Notes under the pieces: generated by a model | The model's database searches: none | The model's input: only the letters and a program-made list of their open reading frames with translations | Told to the model about the DNA's origin: nothing | DNA from: an uncultured Bacteroides sp. | GTDB lineage: Bacteria; Bacteroidota; Bacteroidia; Bacteroidales; Bacteroidaceae | Reading direction: 5' to 3' | Length of the DNA stretch: 47,840 bases | Assembly (NCBI GenBank): GCA_944322345.1 | Contig: CALUOO010000019.1 | Location: forward strand, 1-47,840 | Made by a program: the position numbers and the translations under genes | In this document: piece by piece, positions 15,373 to 24,070 of the stretch | How positions within the stretch are numbered: position 1 is the stretch's first letter | How the letters are laid out: each line of letters begins with the position of its first letter

Positions 15373-15975
15373 ATGGAACGTTTTGTAGACATATTCAGTA
15401 AAAAATACGGTCTTGCCACAGATGAAGCAGCCCGTCTGCTATCGCTAATGGAACCCGTCAGTTACCGCCGAGGTGAATTATTGGTAAGCGAAGGCGAACT
15501 CAATACTTCTTTTCACCTAATAGGTCAGGGCATCTGGCGAGGATGTTATCTGCGCGACGGTTCAGATGTAACCATCTGGTTCGCCTCAACAGGAGAATCA
15601 CTATTCTCCACCCGTGGTTACATGGGCGGCAAACCATCAAACGTCTCCATCCAAGCCATGAGCGACAGCTTACTTTATCGCATCGGGAAGTCTGAACTAG
15701 AAAGTTTCTTCAACTCCTCCATCTCCGCAGCCAATTTAGGACGCAAAATGTTTGAACGGGAATTCCTTGTTTTCGAAGAACGCCTTATCAACGAAGGTGC
15801 CACTCAAGCCAAAGAACGTTACCTGAAACTATTGGAAAACACTCCCGAACTGCTGCAATACGTTCCATTAAAACACATTGCATCATACCTTTATATTACT
15901 CCCCAATCGCTGAGCCGTATCCGTGCTGAGCTTTCTAAAAAACGCAAAGAATATACGAAACATCAGAGCTTTTGA
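15373..15975 (+). CDS. Crp/Fnr family transcriptional regulator
   Basis: At 200 aa, residues 15-110 form a cyclic-nucleotide-binding beta-roll (YRRGELLVSEGELNTSFHLIGQGIWRG) without the Arg/Ser pocket typical of cAMP binding. The middle is helical, and the C-terminus holds an HTH (PLKHIASYLYITPQSLSRIRAEL). Bacteroidetes have many such Crp-like proteins of unknown ligand. I use ATG 15373; the frame also opens at a TTG (15361) that lies inside the predicted -7 box. It is divergent from the lipoprotein gene at 13961, across 215 bp that contain both promoters and the 21-bp repeats, so it could also act on that region. Confidence 0.88.
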   Translation: MERFVDIFSKKYGLATDEAARLLSLMEPVSYRRGELLVSEGELNTSFHLIGQGIWRGCYLRDGSDVTIWFASTGESLFSTRGYMGGKPSNVSIQAMSDSLLYRIGKSELESFFNSSISAANLGRKMFEREFLVFEERLINEGATQAKERYLKLLENTPELLQYVPLKHIASYLYITPQSLSRIRAELSKKRKEYTKHQSF

Positions 15976-16083
15976 CAGCCAACCTTGCGGCTCGTGTCAG
16001 CTAACCTTTCCCAATGTGTTGGGTAACCTTTGCCAACATGTCAGCTAACCTTTGCTGACACATTAGCTAACCTTTCCCAACAA
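15974..16083. repeat. Array C: five 22-bp units with a TAACCTTT core
   Basis: Five units begin at 15974, 15996, 16018, 16040 and 16062, each with the core (T/C)AACCTT(T/G) in the same place. The arms vary but come in complementary kinds: GTCAGC or GTTGGG on the left, GCTGAC or CCCAAC/GCCAAC on the right. Single units such as TGTCAGC-core-GCTGACA can fold as hairpins, and arms of neighbours can also pair. The array starts at the Crp-like stop codon. The sequence is unlike the other arrays, but the 22-bp period is the same. Confidence 0.85.
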
Positions 16084-16141
16084 AATGCCTCAGAATAGTG
16101 TATAAACCAGGTTTCTCATCAGAAAGAGAACTGACTGAATC

Positions 16142-16169
16142 ACAACTTCCGGCAATAAGTTGTTTTTCT
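16142..16169 (+). terminator. Terminator of the Crp-like gene
   Basis: ACAACTT and AAGTTGT form a 7-bp stem with an 8-nt loop, followed by TTTTCT. Confidence 0.65.
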
Positions 16170-16254
16170 ACGGGTCAAAGTTGTATTTATTTGCCACAAA
16201 AGCAATAGGTCTCCTCATCTTTTAACGGGGGATTTTTCTATCTTTTGATAAATC

Positions 16255-16413
16255 GGATACTGTTCGGCGTAGCCAACTATGAAAACTTTGTTTTCTATTT
16301 GCCTCTGCACTCACCTTTTTCTATCTTTGTCCCTCCGTGCGAAGATAGGATGCGGTTCGGCAAAAGAAATTAAGCAAGCTTGTTTCTTCTGCACTCACCT
16401 TTCACTATCTTTG
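16255..16413 (+). repeat. Tandemly duplicated promoter segment before trpS
   Basis: Two related copies (about 16255-16329 and 16341-16413) each run from GGAT-C-GTTCGGC through CTGCACTCACCTTT to the -7 box TATCTTTG (16322-16329 and 16406-16413). The upstream copy has TTTG (16298-16301) 20 bp before its -7 box. The downstream copy has TTTC (16383-16386) at 19 bp. The downstream copy would give a trpS leader of about 37 nt. From memory, similar segments are common before Bacteroides genes. Confidence 0.65.
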
Positions 16414-16456
16414 CCGACATTCAGAAAAGGATACAATATAATTAAGATAAAACCAC

Positions 16457-17554
16457 ATGAAAAAAGAAAAAATCATACTGACAGGAGACCGCCCAACAGG
16501 TCGTCTCCATATTGGTCACTATGTAGGTTCGCTGAAACGCAGAGTAGAACTGCAAGAAGCAGGTGACTATAGTAAGATGTTCGTGTTCATTGCCGATGCA
16601 CAAGCATTGACCGACAACATTGACAATCCGGAAAAAGTTCGACAGAATGTGATAGAAGTTGCACTTGACTATCTGGCATGCGGACTCGACCCTGACAAAG
16701 CAACAATCTTTATCCAATCGCAAATACCGGAACTGTGTGAACTTACGTTCTACTACATGGACCTTGTTACTGTCTCACGTCTGCAACGCAATCCGACTGT
16801 AAAGACAGAAATCCAAATGCGGAACTTCGAGACAAGCATTCCGGTAGGATTCTTCACCTATCCCATCAGCCAGGCAGCCGACATCACTGCTTTCCGTGCC
16901 ACCACTGTTCCCGTAGGCGAAGATCAGGAACCTATGCTGGAACAGGCTCGCGAAATTGTCCGCCGTTTCAACTACATCTATGGTGACACACTGGTAGAGC
17001 CGGAAATATTGCTACCGGACAATGCAGCCTGCTTGCGCCTTCCGGGTACAGACGGTAAGGCCAAGATGAGCAAATCGCTCGGCAACTGCATCTATCTGTC
17101 GGAAGAGGCTGACGAAATCCAGAAAAAAATCATGAGCATGTACACCGATCCGGGACATCTTCGCGTACAGGATCCGGGGAAAATCGAAGGAAACACTGTA
17201 TTTACTTATCTGGATGCTTTCTGTCGGCCCGAACACTTTGAACGCTATTTGCCTGATTATCCAAATCTGGAGGAACTGAAAGCACATTACCAACGCGGTG
17301 GACTAGGTGACGTAAAAGTAAAACGTTTCCTAAATGCCATTATGCAGGAGACACTGGAGCCCATCCGCAACCGCCGTAAAGAATTCAGCAAAGACATTCC
17401 TGCCGTCTACGAAATGCTCAGAAAAGGATGCGAAGTGGCAAGAGCAACTGCAGCCGACACTTTGGCAGATGTAAAGAAGGCTATGAAAATCAACTATTTT
17501 GACGATACAGAGCTAATCGCAGAACAGACAAAACGATTTGCTGAAGGGAAATAA
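16457..17554 (+). CDS. trpS: Tryptophanyl-tRNA synthetase
   Basis: This class I aminoacyl-tRNA synthetase of 365 aa charges tRNA-Trp in the cytoplasm. The HIGH motif is at 18-21 ([11 protein letters not shown]) and the KMSKS loop at 203-207 ([11 protein letters not shown]). Between them lie the Trp-pocket residues (SQAADI, GEDQEP). It is somewhat longer than the 330-aa E. coli enzyme. It has its own duplicated promoter upstream and a strong terminator at 17591-17640, so it is monocistronic. Confidence 0.96.
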   Translation: MKKEKIILTGDRPTGRLHIGHYVGSLKRRVELQEAGDYSKMFVFIADAQALTDNIDNPEKVRQNVIEVALDYLACGLDPDKATIFIQSQIPELCELTFYYMDLVTVSRLQRNPTVKTEIQMRNFETSIPVGFFTYPISQAADITAFRATTVPVGEDQEPMLEQAREIVRRFNYIYGDTLVEPEILLPDNAACLRLPGTDGKAKMSKSLGNCIYLSEEADEIQKKIMSMYTDPGHLRVQDPGKIEGNTVFTYLDAFCRPEHFERYLPDYPNLEELKAHYQRGGLGDVKVKRFLNAIMQETLEPIRNRRKEFSKDIPAVYEMLRKGCEVARATAADTLADVKKAMKINYFDDTELIAEQTKRFAEGK

Positions 17555-17590
17555 AAAACTATACACATAGGATTCCTCCTTTTCAAAGGG

Positions 17591-17640
17591 AAAAAGAGTT
17601 GACAAACGGATATTATATTCTTTGTCAACTCTTTTTTCTT
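17591..17640 (+). terminator. Terminator of trpS
   Basis: AAAAAGAGTTGACAAA pairs with TTTGTCAACTCTTTTT around a 14-nt loop, and the T-tract is part of the 3' arm. The symmetry means that it could also work on the minus strand. Confidence 0.85.
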
Positions 17641-17752
17641 TCTCCACCACAATATAAAGCAGCAGACTCATATCAGCCTGTTTAAATTCATGATTGAAAT
17701 AATAAAATCTTAAAAAAAGCGGGAATATAATTAAGGAATAAATAATCCATAC

Positions 17753-17760
17753 TATATTTG
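17753..17760 (+). promoter_or_regulatory. -7 box of the GH105 gene
   Basis: TATATTTG matches TAnnTTTG exactly, 42 bp before the ATG at 17803. The -33 region (TTAAG around 17731) is poor. Confidence 0.5.
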
Positions 17761-17802
17761 TGTACGTAAACAATCGTAATTAATCACATCATAAAAGTAA
17801 AC

Positions 17803-18957
17803 ATGAGACACATCTTTACAGGTTTTAATGTGCACATAGCACACAGATTCATTTTAGCAACATTAACGATTTCCGTTCCTCTGCTCACTGCAGCGCAAAA
17901 AGATTTCAAAAACTGGGAAAAAGGGACATCACCTCGAGAAATCGGCAAACTGGTAAGCCAACGTTTTGTAGAAGTACCTCACCCTAATTTCAACGGCAAT
18001 CCGGCTCCTCCCAATGAAATCACCTATCCTGAGACATGTACATGGTTGGGAGCATTGAGATATGCCAACGCAACTAAAGATAAAAAGCTATTAAGCGAAT
18101 TGGAAAAAAGATTTCTGCCGATATTCGGTCCCGAACGCTATTTACAGCCTCAACCCGATCATGTAGACCACACTGTATTCGGAACAATTCCTCTACAACT
18201 CTATCTGCAAACGGGAAACAAAATATACCGCCACATGGGTATGTGGTATGCCGATGCCCAATGGGAAATGCCACGTAAGACTAAGCACAAAGAACAGTAT
18301 CAGGCACTGCTGGACAAAGGATTATCTTGGCAGACAAGATATTGGATAGACGACATGTTCATGATTTCGGCTATACAGTCACAGGCATTCCTTGTGACCG
18401 GAGACCGAAAATACATAAATCGAGCTGCAAAGGAAATGGTCATTTATCTGAATAAGATTCAACGTCCTAACGGTCTGTTTTTTCATGCAGAAGATGCCCC
18501 ATTCTTTTGGGGAAGAGGAAACGGATGGATGGCTGCAGGAATGACAGAGTTATTAAGCTTGCTACCCGAAGACAATCCTGACAGAGAATCTATTTTGGAA
18601 GCTTACCGTAAAATGATGAAAACTCTGGTAGAATATCAGAAAGAAGACGGGTTGTGGGGACAATTAGTGGACGATAAAACTTCGTGGAGTGAGACATCCG
18701 GATCGGCCATGTTTACATACGCCATGATAAAAGGCGTCAGAAAAGGATGGCTGGATGAAGCTGTGTATGCACCTATAGTACGTAAAGCATGGCTCGCCTT
18801 AGTGCAACAGATAGATGAAAAAGGAGACATTGCAGGGGTATGTGAGGGCACAAACAAAACCAATGACAGACAATTTTACCTGAACCGTCGTGCTCTACCG
18901 GGAAACATGCACGGACAAGCACCGGTATTATGGTGTGTCACAGCATTTCTTGAATAA
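17803..18957 (+). CDS. GH88/GH105-type unsaturated glucuronyl/galacturonyl hydrolase
   Basis: This 384-aa exported enzyme has an N-terminal signal (cleavage probably after LLTAA, about residue 31) and an alpha6/alpha6-barrel. Typical blocks are WIDDMFMISAIQSQAF (with the Asp that protonates the unsaturated sugar), FFHAEDAPFFWGRGNGWMAAGM (the WGRGNGW signature) and WSETSGSAMFTYAM. Family members release 4,5-unsaturated uronic acids left by polysaccharide lyases, for example from rhamnogalacturonan or ulvan. It is not inside a susCD locus here. The exact substrate is open. It is monocistronic, and convergent with the acyltransferase. Confidence 0.9.
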   Translation: MRHIFTGFNVHIAHRFILATLTISVPLLTAAQKDFKNWEKGTSPREIGKLVSQRFVEVPHPNFNGNPAPPNEITYPETCTWLGALRYANATKDKKLLSELEKRFLPIFGPERYLQPQPDHVDHTVFGTIPLQLYLQTGNKIYRHMGMWYADAQWEMPRKTKHKEQYQALLDKGLSWQTRYWIDDMFMISAIQSQAFLVTGDRKYINRAAKEMVIYLNKIQRPNGLFFHAEDAPFFWGRGNGWMAAGMTELLSLLPEDNPDRESILEAYRKMMKTLVEYQKEDGLWGQLVDDKTSWSETSGSAMFTYAMIKGVRKGWLDEAVYAPIVRKAWLALVQQIDEKGDIAGVCEGTNKTNDRQFYLNRRALPGNMHGQAPVLWCVTAFLE

Positions 18958-18962
18958 GATAT

Positions 18963-19011
18963 AAAAAAGACATAATGTACTACTTTAATATCAATCCTGT
19001 AGTGCATTATG
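18963..19011 (-). terminator. Terminator of the acyltransferase gene
   Basis: CATAATGTACTAC and GTAGTGCATTATG form a 13-bp stem with one mismatch. On the minus strand it runs into TCTTTTTTAT. It lies between the convergent GH105 and acyltransferase genes. Confidence 0.7.
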
Positions 19012-19039
19012 CCTCTTACATCTATAAGCAGAGAATGAC

Positions 19040-20182
19040 TCAAATCTTTCTCCCCAGCCACTTCCTCAACGGTTCATCATAGAACTTCAAACAAAGATAA
19101 GCCAACACAATGCTGCCCACATAGACAGCCAAAGCCACCCACCAAGTATCAGCAAGTGTATGACGCCCGGTATCAATCATCCATGCATAGAATAAATACA
19201 TCACCGGATAGTGGACCGCATAAAGCGGGAAAGATATATCACCCAGAAATTTACAGATTTGTGTTGACCGTTTGTCGGTTGTACGTCCAGAAGCTCCGAG
19301 CCATACCAGCACCGGAAAAACCAGTAGGATACAGAAAGCCTCGAACAATCCATTGAAACAGATCGGATCATTTCCTTCAATAAACGGAACACAGAAAAGC
19401 AGCAGCAGTATAGCCGAACAGATCCAAAAGGCTCCTCTTATCTTAAGTGGCTTAAACCCACGCGAAAGTAACATCCCTAATGTAAACGGGAAAAGCATAC
19501 GCAACAAACCACCTAAAAAGTTGACTCCGTCTAATGTCCATCCAACCCCAATCATTCCATACCCCGAGACATCAAGTATAGCAAATCCTGCCAACCCCGC
19601 TCCCAACAACGCAACAAGCAGAGCCAGAACTCTTGTCGGCAAACGGTGGATGAACAATGCATAAAGAATATTGCCAATATATTCGAAGAAGAGCGACCAG
19701 CTAGGGCCATTCAACGGAAACATCTCCCCGTTACCACGCACATCATAGGATGCTCCCGGGACAGCTGGAATGAAAAACAGTGCACAAAGCAACGAAAGCA
19801 TTACCAACGATAGCGATACTTGTGTACCGTCCCAACGGACACATCCCTGCAAGCAATAGGTAATCGCACCCAATACGGCTCCCATCACAATCATCGGATG
19901 AAGGCGGATCAGACGACGCTTGAAAAACTGGGGAAGCGACATGCTTTTACCGATACGGTCGTCATAGGCATATCCGATTACAAATCCTGAAAGAATAAAG
20001 AAAAAATCAACAGCCAGATAGCCATGATTGATAGTGGTGATAACCGTTCCTCCGGCAGCAAAGGAGAAACCCTCGAAAATATGATAGAACACGACAAGCA
20101 AGGCTGCTACTCCACGCAAACCATCCAACAGTTCATAATGGGGCTTGGTGTCCGGAAATGCGGCTGAAGAAATCTTTTGCAT
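19040..20182 (-). CDS. Acyltransferase 3 family membrane protein (OafA-like)
   Basis: This 380-aa integral membrane acyltransferase of the AT3 family has about 10 hydrophobic segments. Conserved features are YELLDGLRGVAALLVVFYH near the N-terminus (with the catalytic His-like position), FFFILSGFVI, the R-x-x-R-L-x-P stretch (FKRRLIRLHP) and a C-terminal PLYAVHYPV. Such proteins O-acetylate surface sugars or peptidoglycan. ATG 20182 (MQKISSAAF) is preferred. The frame continues 11 codons upstream without support. It follows the GH20 gene on the same strand by 90 bp, with a hairpin between them. Confidence 0.9.
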   Translation of the reverse strand: MQKISSAAFPDTKPHYELLDGLRGVAALLVVFYHIFEGFSFAAGGTVITTINHGYLAVDFFFILSGFVIGYAYDDRIGKSMSLPQFFKRRLIRLHPMIVMGAVLGAITYCLQGCVRWDGTQVSLSLVMLSLLCALFFIPAVPGASYDVRGNGEMFPLNGPSWSLFFEYIGNILYALFIHRLPTRVLALLVALLGAGLAGFAILDVSGYGMIGVGWTLDGVNFLGGLLRMLFPFTLGMLLSRGFKPLKIRGAFWICSAILLLLFCVPFIEGNDPICFNGLFEAFCILLVFPVLVWLGASGRTTDKRSTQICKFLGDISFPLYAVHYPVMYLFYAWMIDTGRHTLADTWWVALAVYVGSIVLAYLCLKFYDEPLRKWLGRKI

Positions 20183-20218
20183 ATTGTTTCTTTTAACAAT
20201 CAGTATACAGGTCAACGA

Positions 20219-20264
20219 GTAAACAAAGGAAAAACTGTAACTTGGTACTTATTCCTTTGTTTAC
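20219..20264. other. 12-bp stem hairpin between GH20 and acyltransferase genes
   Basis: GTAAACAAAGGA and TCCTTTGTTTAC form a perfect 12-bp stem with a 22-nt loop. No T-tract follows on either strand, so it may be an mRNA-stabilising or processing structure rather than a terminator. Confidence 0.6.
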
Positions 20265-20272
20265 CCGACTAC

Positions 20273-22126
20273 TTATTTTTTCAAACGGCACTCAGTGATC
20301 TCACTCTCTTTTCCATCGCGTATTGCCTTCGCCCTTATAGTCACACTGTCCGGCACAGAAATACGTTCAGACAGTTTTACGCAAGTCGAAGAGGAAGTCG
20401 GTTCACTGCCATCTGTCGTATAATATACAGGTGCATCGTCGAAAGTAGTAAATGTAACTTCGGCTTTGCCCGGTTCCGATTCCGAACGCTTCATATCGAT
20501 ATTCACATCATAAATATCCTGCTTGTAATGATAGCCATGCCGAGTATACAGATCGAGCTGATGAGGTAAACGTTTCAGGAAACCTGATAATTCTTTCTTC
20601 TCAGGAGCACTCCACTGAAGTTCGGCCAAAGCTGCAATACGTGGCATCATCTGCCATTCCATTTTCAGACTGTCTTTAGTCCACTCTGTCCAAATACACC
20701 CCTGTACACCTATAATATTTTTCTTTTCATCTGCGGTGAGTTCGTCTGAAGACGGGTTGAAATTATACACACGTGCCACGCTTGCCACTCCCTTCAGACG
20801 ATTATAACCGGGGTTGCTGAAATACAGATTGGTTATCGGGCAAACAATGGTCTGATGCCCAAGACGCGCAGATTTCACAGCAGCCTTAGGACTTGTCCAT
20901 GCTGTAATTACTGTTGTCTTAGTCGGATCACCATCAAGAATCTCATCCCATGCCAGCACCTTGCGTCCACGAGCATTGATCTCCTTTTCCACTTCTGCCA
21001 TAAAATAGGCCTGAAGCTGATTCTCTTTCGAATGTTCCGGAGTGGCCTGTAAACCAAGTTCACGTATTTTTGCCTGACACTTCGGACACTCACGCCAGCG
21101 TTCTTTCGGACATTCGTCCCCACCTATATGAATATATTCCGACGGAAAGATATTCATAATCTCATTCAGTACATCCTTTGCAAATTGCAGTGTCTGTTCA
21201 TTGCCACCACACAACACCTCCTTAAACACCCCGAAGTTCATTGGGATTTCATACGGTCCTCCGGTACATCCCAGTTCCGGATAGGCAGCCAGCGCCGCCA
21301 TCATATGCCCAGGCATGTCAATTTCGGGAATCACTGTAATAAAGCGGTCGGCAGCATAGCGGATAATCTCTCTTGCCTCTTCTTGCGTATAATAACCACT
21401 GACAGGTATGCTGTCATACTCCTGAGTCTCATAATTCACAAGTGTCCCCTTTCTGTATGCTCCGACTTCGGTCAGCTTCGGGTATTTCTTGATTTCAATT
21501 CTCCAACCCTGATCTTCTGTCAGATGCCAATGGAAAGTGTTGATATTGTGCAATGCCATTACATCAATCATCTCTTTCAGATAGTCAACAGAGAAGAAGT
21601 GTCTGCCCACATCAATCATAAATCCTCGGTATCCATAAGTGGGATAATCCTTCACCTTGCCTGCCGGCAATGCAGCCTGTGTTTTGCCATCTGTCACCGG
21701 AAGTGCCTTATGAATGGTCTGGGTTCCATAAAAGACGCCAGCCTCCGTAGCACCTTTCAGCACAACACGGTCGGACGTGATATCAAGATCGTATCCCTCT
21801 TTATGAGGGTTTTCTGCATCCAGCTCCAAAGAGATATAGTTTTTCTTGGGCTTATCTACACTTACTTTTACTTCCGTACCAGTCATCTCTTTAATGTAAG
21901 ATGCTAGAAAATGAGCAGTGTGCTCCATCTTCGTATTATCCTGCGGATAGCAGACAACTGTAGAGGAATTAATGACAAACGGATCGTCGTCGGGGGCTTC
22001 GACTATCTCCTGTGGCTGGGGGATTACATGCAGGCTACCGGTCTCTACATTCTTATCGGCACAAGAAAGCATGCCAGCCGACATGCAGAAACAAAACAGC
22101 CAGTTCGCTAGTTGAGATTTTCTCAT
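20273..22126 (-). CDS. Lipoprotein GH20 beta-N-acetylhexosaminidase
   Basis: This 617-aa surface or periplasmic lipoprotein (MRKSQLANWLFCFC..., lipobox MLSC) has a GH20b domain (about 30-160) and a GH20 barrel (about 165-520; GFMIDVGRHF, FHWHLTEDQGWRIEI). The catalytic pair is in HIGGDECPKERW (Asp-Glu at about 337-338). WDEILDG, TAWTS and GCIWTEW supply the substrate-site Trp residues. A C-terminal chitobiase-type domain follows (PVYYTTDGSEPTSSS...). It probably removes terminal GlcNAc or GalNAc from host glycans. I chose ATG 22126 because it gives a standard lipoprotein signal; an ATG three codons upstream exists. It is the first gene before the acyltransferase. Confidence 0.94.
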   Translation of the reverse strand: MRKSQLANWLFCFCMSAGMLSCADKNVETGSLHVIPQPQEIVEAPDDDPFVINSSTVVCYPQDNTKMEHTAHFLASYIKEMTGTEVKVSVDKPKKNYISLELDAENPHKEGYDLDITSDRVVLKGATEAGVFYGTQTIHKALPVTDGKTQAALPAGKVKDYPTYGYRGFMIDVGRHFFSVDYLKEMIDVMALHNINTFHWHLTEDQGWRIEIKKYPKLTEVGAYRKGTLVNYETQEYDSIPVSGYYTQEEAREIIRYAADRFITVIPEIDMPGHMMAALAAYPELGCTGGPYEIPMNFGVFKEVLCGGNEQTLQFAKDVLNEIMNIFPSEYIHIGGDECPKERWRECPKCQAKIRELGLQATPEHSKENQLQAYFMAEVEKEINARGRKVLAWDEILDGDPTKTTVITAWTSPKAAVKSARLGHQTIVCPITNLYFSNPGYNRLKGVASVARVYNFNPSSDELTADEKKNIIGVQGCIWTEWTKDSLKMEWQMMPRIAALAELQWSAPEKKELSGFLKRLPHQLDLYTRHGYHYKQDIYDVNIDMKRSESEPGKAEVTFTTFDDAPVYYTTDGSEPTSSSTCVKLSERISVPDSVTIRAKAIRDGKESEITECRLKK

Positions 22127-22727
22127 ACAATACATGGTTTTAAGTTGTAAATTAATATAAGGTTTCGCATTCTTAATGCTGAATCACACAAAAGTAGTCA
22201 TTTTTTTGTAAATCAATTCAGTAGTAAGCTGAAAACTTTAGATTTGGGCAAACAAATAAGTGAACAATGTATCGGAGCATAAAAACAGAAACTGCTTCAT
22301 TACTCATCTTTCTGCCTGATTGAAATAACAATAACTGCAATTAATTCCATAATTCACAAAAAAATAATTGATGCATAATTACTTATCACAAATATATACA
22401 ATTCACATTATTTAATCATTATAAACATATTGTTTAATTAAATACCAATTACCATTTTTAAATTTGCATTATATTATTTTTAACACAAAAAATTAATTAT
22501 ACAATATCTGCATTAGATTACATCATTATTTTAAAAACGAAGTGCACATTACATTTATAGTTCATAGAATTATTAAACTATTTATAAGCATTTGGACTAT
22601 GGTAAGATTCCACCAAAATTTAATAAAGGAAAAATGTAAAATTTTTATTTATTAATTGGTTGAGTTAACTTATACTATATCAATTTTTATCATATCATTT
22701 CTTAGATAAAAAAGTAAAAATACATAT
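22127..22727. other. 600-bp AT-rich gene-free region
   Basis: This is very AT-rich DNA between the GH20 gene and the divergent radical SAM gene. I see no ORF with a plausible product, no repeat array and no clear -33/-7 pair. An 18-codon frame at 22599 has no supporting feature. The composition continues into the radical SAM gene and suggests acquired DNA. Confidence 0.6.
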
Positions 22728-23873
22728 ATGGAACATTCTTTATCACACCCACATAAAATAAAAACAACTCGTGTATGTACTTTGATGATAACACATACTT
22801 GCAATTTAAATTGTACCTATTGTTTTGAAAAACATAAATCGAGTAAAAGAATGACTTTTGACGTAGCTACAAAAATTCTAAAGAAAGAGTTCAATACTTA
22901 CAAAGGTGATATTAAAAGTGAAAGATTAGCCATTGAACTATTTGGAGGAGAACCGTTAACAAATTTTCCTCTAATACAACAAATTTATGAATGGACTAAA
23001 AAACAAATATTACCTTTTAATTATATTTTTCAAATAACGACAAATGGCACACTATTAACAACCCCAATTAAAGAGTGGTTAAGACAAAGAAAAGATGATT
23101 TTAGAGTAGTTATGTCAGTGGATGGCACAGAAGTAATGCAAAATAAAAATAGGGGATGTAATCTTAATGATTTGCCTATTAGCTTTATCAAAGAGACATG
23201 GCCTGATTCATATTTCAAACTCACTCTATCTTCTGAGACCTTGCCTCATTATTCTGAAGGCATAATATCATTAAATGAAATGGGATATAAAGTAGCTAGT
23301 TCTTTAGCTGAAGGACAACAATGGAAAAAAAATGATGAAATTATATACAAATCAGAACTTGAGAAAATAGCAGAATATTATCTTAACCATCCAGAAAAAG
23401 AATTAGAACATCCTTTTAACTTTCTATTCAAAGAATATACAGATCATAGAATAAATGATAAATTACCGCAGAAGAATTGTGGATGTGGAACTACAATTGC
23501 TATGTATGATACCGATGGGACATTATACCCTTGCCATTTATTTATGCCTATGGTCCATGGGAATCAAAATATTTTAAGAGAAATCAACGATATTGATTTT
23601 TCCAACTCTACGGCACTAGTCGATAAACAATGCCTATCATGTCCTATTTTGAAAGTTTGCAAGACTTGTTATGGATACAATTATTCACAAAGAAACGATA
23701 TAACTTGCCGTGATAAAGGAATGTGTAAATTACGTTTAGCAGAGGCACAAGCTATATCGGCTTTTCAAATAAAATATTTTACTAGCGTAAAAAAAACGCT
23801 AAATGAGTATGAACTTTTGATGTTGAAAGCATCACTTGCTTGTTATAAACATCTAAAGGATATATCAGTATAG
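22728..23873 (+). CDS. Radical SAM/SPASM peptide-modifying enzyme
   Basis: This 381-aa protein has the radical SAM motif CNLNCTYC (Cys 25, 29, 32) and GGEP at 73-76 for SAM binding. It also has a C-terminal SPASM/twitch region with Cys at about 251, 253, 269, 302, 305, 311, 314, 327 and 333 (KQCLSCPILKVCKTCYGY), enough for auxiliary Fe-S clusters. This architecture is that of anaerobic sulfatase-maturase-like and RiPP-maturating enzymes. No sulfatase is near. Instead, a 44-codon Cys-rich peptide gene begins 28 bp after its stop, so peptide maturation is the likely job. The gene is much more AT-rich than its neighbours. No obvious RiPP recognition domain was seen at the N-terminus. Confidence 0.9.
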   Translation: MEHSLSHPHKIKTTRVCTLMITHTCNLNCTYCFEKHKSSKRMTFDVATKILKKEFNTYKGDIKSERLAIELFGGEPLTNFPLIQQIYEWTKKQILPFNYIFQITTNGTLLTTPIKEWLRQRKDDFRVVMSVDGTEVMQNKNRGCNLNDLPISFIKETWPDSYFKLTLSSETLPHYSEGIISLNEMGYKVASSLAEGQQWKKNDEIIYKSELEKIAEYYLNHPEKELEHPFNFLFKEYTDHRINDKLPQKNCGCGTTIAMYDTDGTLYPCHLFMPMVHGNQNILREINDIDFSNSTALVDKQCLSCPILKVCKTCYGYNYSQRNDITCRDKGMCKLRLAEAQAISAFQIKYFTSVKKTLNEYELLMLKASLACYKHLKDISV

Positions 23874-23901
23874 TTATTATTAACATTTAATTTTTTGTAT
23901 T

Positions 23902-24036
23902 ATGGATGCTAAAATTATTGAAATGGCAGAACAAATTGTAAAAGAAAATCAAGATGTTATTGCTCGTGTTGAAATTGAAATTTGCAACATTGGTTGTGAA
24001 TTTTGTACAAATTGTTCAGGAATTGTGGGTGGATAA
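23902..24036 (+). CDS. Putative RiPP precursor peptide (44 aa, Cys-rich)
   Basis: This small ORF, missed by length cut-offs, lies 28 bp after the radical SAM gene. Residues 1-27 form a charged, probably helical leader (MDAKIIEMAEQIVKEN...). The tail holds four Cys at 28, 32, 35 and 38 (CNIGCEFCTNCSG) and ends IVGG. Its composition, size and place fit a leader-core substrate for the adjacent radical SAM enzyme, perhaps giving thioether links. The CX3CX2C spacing equals the radical SAM cluster motif (CNLNCTYC in the enzyme), so it might instead hold a cluster, or be the relic of a second radical SAM gene. No transporter or protease gene is adjacent. Confidence 0.7.
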   Translation: MDAKIIEMAEQIVKENQDVIARVEIEICNIGCEFCTNCSGIVGG

Positions 24037-24040
24037 ACTT

Positions 24041-24070
24041 GTTCGAAATAATTATACAAATATTTCGAAC
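24041..24070 (+). other. Hairpin after the Cys-rich peptide gene
   Basis: GTTCGAAATA and TATTTCGAAC form a perfect 10-bp stem with a 10-nt loop, 4 bp after the stop. It is not followed by T residues. It may protect the short mRNA or cooperate with the next hairpin. Confidence 0.6.

Noticed and set aside
22599-22655. 18-codon frame upstream of the radical SAM gene as an additional precursor
   Set aside because: Contains a single Cys, no leader-like helix and no similarity to the downstream 44-aa peptide.
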